64,000 nucleotides of DNA from positions 1-64,000 of the forward strand of contig JBPOJN010000042.1 in NCBI GenBank assembly GCA_052033505.1. Reading direction: 5' to 3'. Every line of letters starts with the position of its first letter. Position 1 is the first letter of the stretch. The DNA is from JBPOJN01 sp052033505. GTDB lineage: Bacteria; UBA10199; JACPAL01; GCA-016699445. Positions 61,563 through 64,000 of the stretch are shown here, one piece after another. Both the position numbers and the translations under genes were made by a program. The notes below the pieces were generated by a model. That model made no database searches and was not told the origin of the DNA. It worked only from the letters and a program-made list of their open reading frames with translations.

Positions 61563-61851
61563 TCATCCCAATCGAACCCCAAACTTTCCCAATCCCCAGA
61601 CATAGACAAGATAAGCCAGCACCATGACCACCGACGAAGACACCATCGCCCACCCAAACCCCCATCCCATCTTAAGAACCAGCGGCAACATGATGAAGAA
61701 AAGCAGCGAAGGCAGAATGGCCCAGAAAATCCCGTTGGAAAGATCCACGATCTTCGCCGTGTCTTATAAAGCCAGAGAATCGCTTTCCCAGTTCTGAAAC
61801 TCCCGTGATCACCATCGCAGAGATCAATATCTTCACGAAAAAATAAACCAT
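61563..61851 (-). pseudogene. DUF3147-type membrane protein with internal deletion
   Basis: Begins at ATG 61851 with a GGGGGAA ribosome site and reads VKILISAMVITGVSELGKRF, the start of DUF3147-type proteins. At about 61770 the frame shifts: DTAKIVDLSNGIFWAILPS and the remaining two helices to 61563 are in the next frame, and about 25 residues (second helix) expected in between are absent. So an internal deletion with frameshift. The 61-codon 3' part alone is an open frame (61748-61563) but lacks its own ribosome site. Confidence 0.65.
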
Positions 61852-61867
61852 ACTTCCCCCTTATGTC

Positions 61868-63118
61868 CTATTGTCCCAAAACCCCAAGCAGTTCCGACCT
61901 CACCACAAAGTAATCCTTCAGCGCCCGCGCATGATTTAACTTCTGATCCAAATATCTCTGCAAAGAAGAAAACATATCACGCGAGTTCCTTACGCCACGG
62001 TCGTATTCCTCCGACGAGAGAGAAAAATAAAGCCGCCCTTCGCTTAAATTCCTCTCCATCGCATGGGCCATGTCATGACGGATTTTAAGCTCGTGCTTCA
62101 GTTTTCGAAACGATCCTTCGACCTCCTCTTGTCTTTGCATCGCTTCCTGGCCAAAGGCCAAGGCTTCATGCTTCTCAAAACCCGCTTCCGACTTTCCATC
62201 CAACCCGTCGAAAATTTGGAACGTCACGCGCCCGCCCACCACGGCCTCGTCCCGCTCGCCGCGCGCAAAACGTTCCCTCTCGCGGAAAGGATAGAGGGCA
62301 TAGCCGCCGTAAGCGTCCACCGACGGAGACCACCAGCGGTTGGATTGTTTTTGGCGAAGTTTCGAAATGTTCTGGAGCGACTTCAACTCCTGGACCTCGG
62401 GATGGCTGTCGGTATTTACCTCGCTCCTCTGAAGATCGGGGTCGTGAAAATGGTTGAGCGTCCCTCGCACGTCCAAGGTCTCGCGCGGCCTTCCCAAAAC
62501 GATGCGCAACTCATCCACCGCATGCTCGTACTCTTCCTTTGCGAATGCCAATTCCTGCTCGAACGATCGCCGCGCCATCGCAAACTCCAAGCGGTCCGAT
62601 TCCGTCGCCAGTCCCGCCTCGATACGCTTTCCCACGAGACCGGATGAGTGCTGCGTCATTGCAATCGCGTCTTTCAGGCTCGCAACGCGGCTGCGATAAA
62701 ACAGAATTTCGGCGAAGAGAGTCCGCGCCCGCAATAACTCCCCGCGCGACCTTTGGTGAAAGGCCGATTCGGAGAGCGCCATGCGGTTTTTTCGGATCTT
62801 TTCTTCCAAATGATCGCGCCCGCCGCGGAAGAGATTGATCTTACCCTCGACTCCGCCCACGGGTTGAGCCATGCGTTCAAAGTCGCCCGTGCGGAATGCT
62901 TCACCGCCGCCGTAAGCCTGCACGCGCGGTAGGAAGGAGCGGGTCAAATGCCCCGTCCTCGATTTTTCCGCCGCCACTCTCTCTTGCGCGGCTTGCACGG
63001 GACGACTTTGCGAAGCGATGAAATCCGGCAAGTCCTCGAAGGTCACGACCGTCTTCGCCGAAGCCGTTGCGGAGAAGAATACAGAAGCGATGAGAATGAG
63101 AAGTTTAGGGTGTCCCAT
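61868..63118 (-). CDS. TolC-family outer-membrane efflux protein
   Basis: 416 residues. Signal peptide 1-21 (cleavage after ASA). Two long helical repeats separated by short strands, as in OEP proteins: RPVQAAQERVAAEKSRTGHLTRSFLPRV and a C-terminal copy with YFSLSSEEYDRGVRNSRDMF. It forms the outer-membrane duct of a tripartite pump. Third gene of the minus-strand efflux operon after the RND permease and a small periplasmic protein. Confidence 0.85.
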   Translation of the reverse strand: MGHPKLLILIASVFFSATASAKTVVTFEDLPDFIASQSRPVQAAQERVAAEKSRTGHLTRSFLPRVQAYGGGEAFRTGDFERMAQPVGGVEGKINLFRGGRDHLEEKIRKNRMALSESAFHQRSRGELLRARTLFAEILFYRSRVASLKDAIAMTQHSSGLVGKRIEAGLATESDRLEFAMARRSFEQELAFAKEEYEHAVDELRIVLGRPRETLDVRGTLNHFHDPDLQRSEVNTDSHPEVQELKSLQNISKLRQKQSNRWWSPSVDAYGGYALYPFRERERFARGERDEAVVGGRVTFQIFDGLDGKSEAGFEKHEALAFGQEAMQRQEEVEGSFRKLKHELKIRHDMAHAMERNLSEGRLYFSLSSEEYDRGVRNSRDMFSSLQRYLDQKLNHARALKDYFVVRSELLGVLGQ

Positions 63119-63121
63119 GGA

Positions 63122-63574
63122 TCAATCCAGATTATCGAAGGCCGTGAGAAGCTTCTTGTCCTTCGAACGGAACGTCACGTCGATATTGTAGGGGCGTTTC
63201 GAGATCGCAGGCATTTTCCCGATAAAGGCTTTGCCATCGCTTAACAGATCAAAACTCTTGGATTCCTCCGTCTTGATAATGAATAAAGACGCTTCCGCCT
63301 TCTTCTCGAAATTATCCAACGCAAGCGGCTTCAAATCCGTATCGTACACATACACGCGCACGGTCCCGTCTTCGCTGCGAACGAGTTCGGCCTTGTGGAC
63401 GAGCGCCGCCTTTGCGCCTTTATCCGCTTCCTTATAATCCACGACCGCTGCAATCAGGCCGCCGTATCGTCCCGTATCCGCGAGTTTCGGTCCGTGTCCT
63501 TCGTCATGCGCCTGGGCCGCGTTTGCGTAGCAGAAAGCGGCGAGCAGCATCGCGATTAAGGTTTGTTTTTTCAT
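63122..63574 (-). CDS. Small periplasmic protein of a metal-efflux operon
   Basis: 150 residues. Signal peptide 1-22 (cleavage after AQA), then HDEGHGPKLADTGRYGG, a His/Asp/Glu start that could bind metal, and a beta-rich body (LVHKAELVRSEDGTVRVYVYD). Overlaps the RND gene by 4 nt and precedes the TolC gene by 3 nt. Not a membrane-fusion protein by size; probably a metal-binding accessory as found in Cus/Czc-like operons. Confidence 0.68.
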   Translation of the reverse strand: MKKQTLIAMLLAAFCYANAAQAHDEGHGPKLADTGRYGGLIAAVVDYKEADKGAKAALVHKAELVRSEDGTVRVYVYDTDLKPLALDNFEKKAEASLFIIKTEESKSFDLLSDGKAFIGKMPAISKRPYNIDVTFRSKDKKLLTAFDNLD

Positions 63575-64000
63575 AACGTATCTCCTTGTGGGTTGAGGGT
63601 TGTTGAAGGTTTCGACTTCTCTAAAGATTTTCCGAATCGGTAAAAAACGGCGGGCGTGACCAAAATATCGAGCAAGGTCGAAGAAATCAGACCGCCGATA
63701 ATCACGACCGCGACGGGATAGAGGATTTCGCGGCCGGGTTCTCCGCGCGAGAGCGCCAAGGGGATCAAGGCTAATATCGCCGAGAGTGATGTCATCAAGA
63801 CCGGTACCAAGCGTTCCAAAGACCCGCGAATGATTGTCTCGATGTTGAACCCCTGTCCTTCTTCTCGCATGAGGTGAAGGTAGTGGCTAATGAGCATGAT
63901 GCCGTTACGCGACGCGATGCCGCAGAGAGTAATGAACGCGATCAGCGTCGCGATCGAAAACACGCGTTCGGTTATATAAATCGCGATCAAGCTTCCGATC
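63571..64000 (-). CDS. CusA/CzcA-type RND efflux permease, N-terminal part outside window
   Basis: Only the last 143 codons are visible; the gene continues past the right edge. FSIATLIAFITLCGIASRNGIMLI, ERLVPVLMTSLSAILALIPLA, and EILYPVAVVIIGGLISSTLLDILVTPAVFYRFG are the last helices of heavy-metal-efflux RND pumps. It would pump metal ions from periplasm or cytosol using the proton gradient. The membrane-fusion subunit is expected upstream, outside the window. Confidence 0.88.
   Translation of the reverse strand, partial: IGSLIAIYITERVFSIATLIAFITLCGIASRNGIMLISHYLHLMREEGQGFNIETIIRGSLERLVPVLMTSLSAILALIPLALSRGEPGREILYPVAVVIIGGLISSTLLDILVTPAVFYRFGKSLEKSKPSTTLNPQGDTL

Overview
The window reads as one chromosomal segment of a Gram-negative bacterium. 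It has outer-membrane and periplasmic systems (Wza, Wzz, Wzi, TolC, an MlaC-like protein, many lipoproteins), large Ser/Thr kinases, an alkyl-DHAP-synthase-type enzyme and an unfused ferrochelatase. This mix fits the former Deltaproteobacteria (Bdellovibrionota, Myxococcota or related groups), but no rRNA or marker gene fixes the taxon. I saw no tRNA, rRNA, CRISPR array, IS element or prophage.

Left part (1-14.2 kb): a surface-glycan locus. A minus-strand run of ten tightly overlapping genes (mostly ATGA junctions) encodes a PseB-type dehydratase, a glycan-transfer-like protein, two SDRs, a TIM-barrel isomerase, a class IV aminotransferase, an SpsF-like cytidylyltransferase, a NeuB-like synthase without its SAF domain, a KdsC-like phosphatase and a GmhA-like isomerase. 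Together they look like a pathway to a CMP-activated acidic sugar. An MsbA-type ABC exporter leads this run. Ahead of it lie an RfaH-like NusG paralogue and an EPS-type MarR regulator, and the leader between the NusG paralogue and the ABC gene carries an ops-like GGCGGTAG hairpin. Divergently, wza, wzz and a LamG lipoprotein are read rightward.

14.2-24.1 kb: a minus-strand operon (alkyl-DHAP-synthase-like oxidase, a truncated paralogue of it, a diacylglycerol-kinase-family enzyme, a PAP2/Aur1-like membrane enzyme, an MMPL/RND exporter and a Wzi-family barrel), divergent from glpD. It looks like synthesis and export of an unusual, possibly ether-linked, lipid. 24.1-36 kb is mainly housekeeping: apaG, a GST, two malic enzymes, ALDH, trmL, ldcA, a serine hydrolase broken by one in-frame TAG, hemH, nuoI and isocitrate dehydrogenase.

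36-48 kb is a signalling block: a secretion-less protein with an HEIVGH motif, two giant Ser/Thr kinases ending in degenerate FGE/sulfatase-modifying-like domains (one kinase domain split by a coiled-coil-like insertion), a class III cyclase-AAA-TPR protein, and an exported protein with six GGSTPT repeats. 48-57 kb holds lipoproteins and secreted proteins (a fibre-like protein, an MlaC-like protein, a GON-domain lipoprotein), plus gluQ and an Old Yellow Enzyme.

57-62 kb is a decaying accessory stretch: an AAA/DUF4143 remnant, a Fic protein with an 11-bp-phased repeat upstream, a HigBA-like toxin-antitoxin pair, a frameshifted SNase-like nuclease and a deleted DUF3147 gene. The right edge (61.9-64 kb) is a heavy-metal-type RND efflux operon running off the window.
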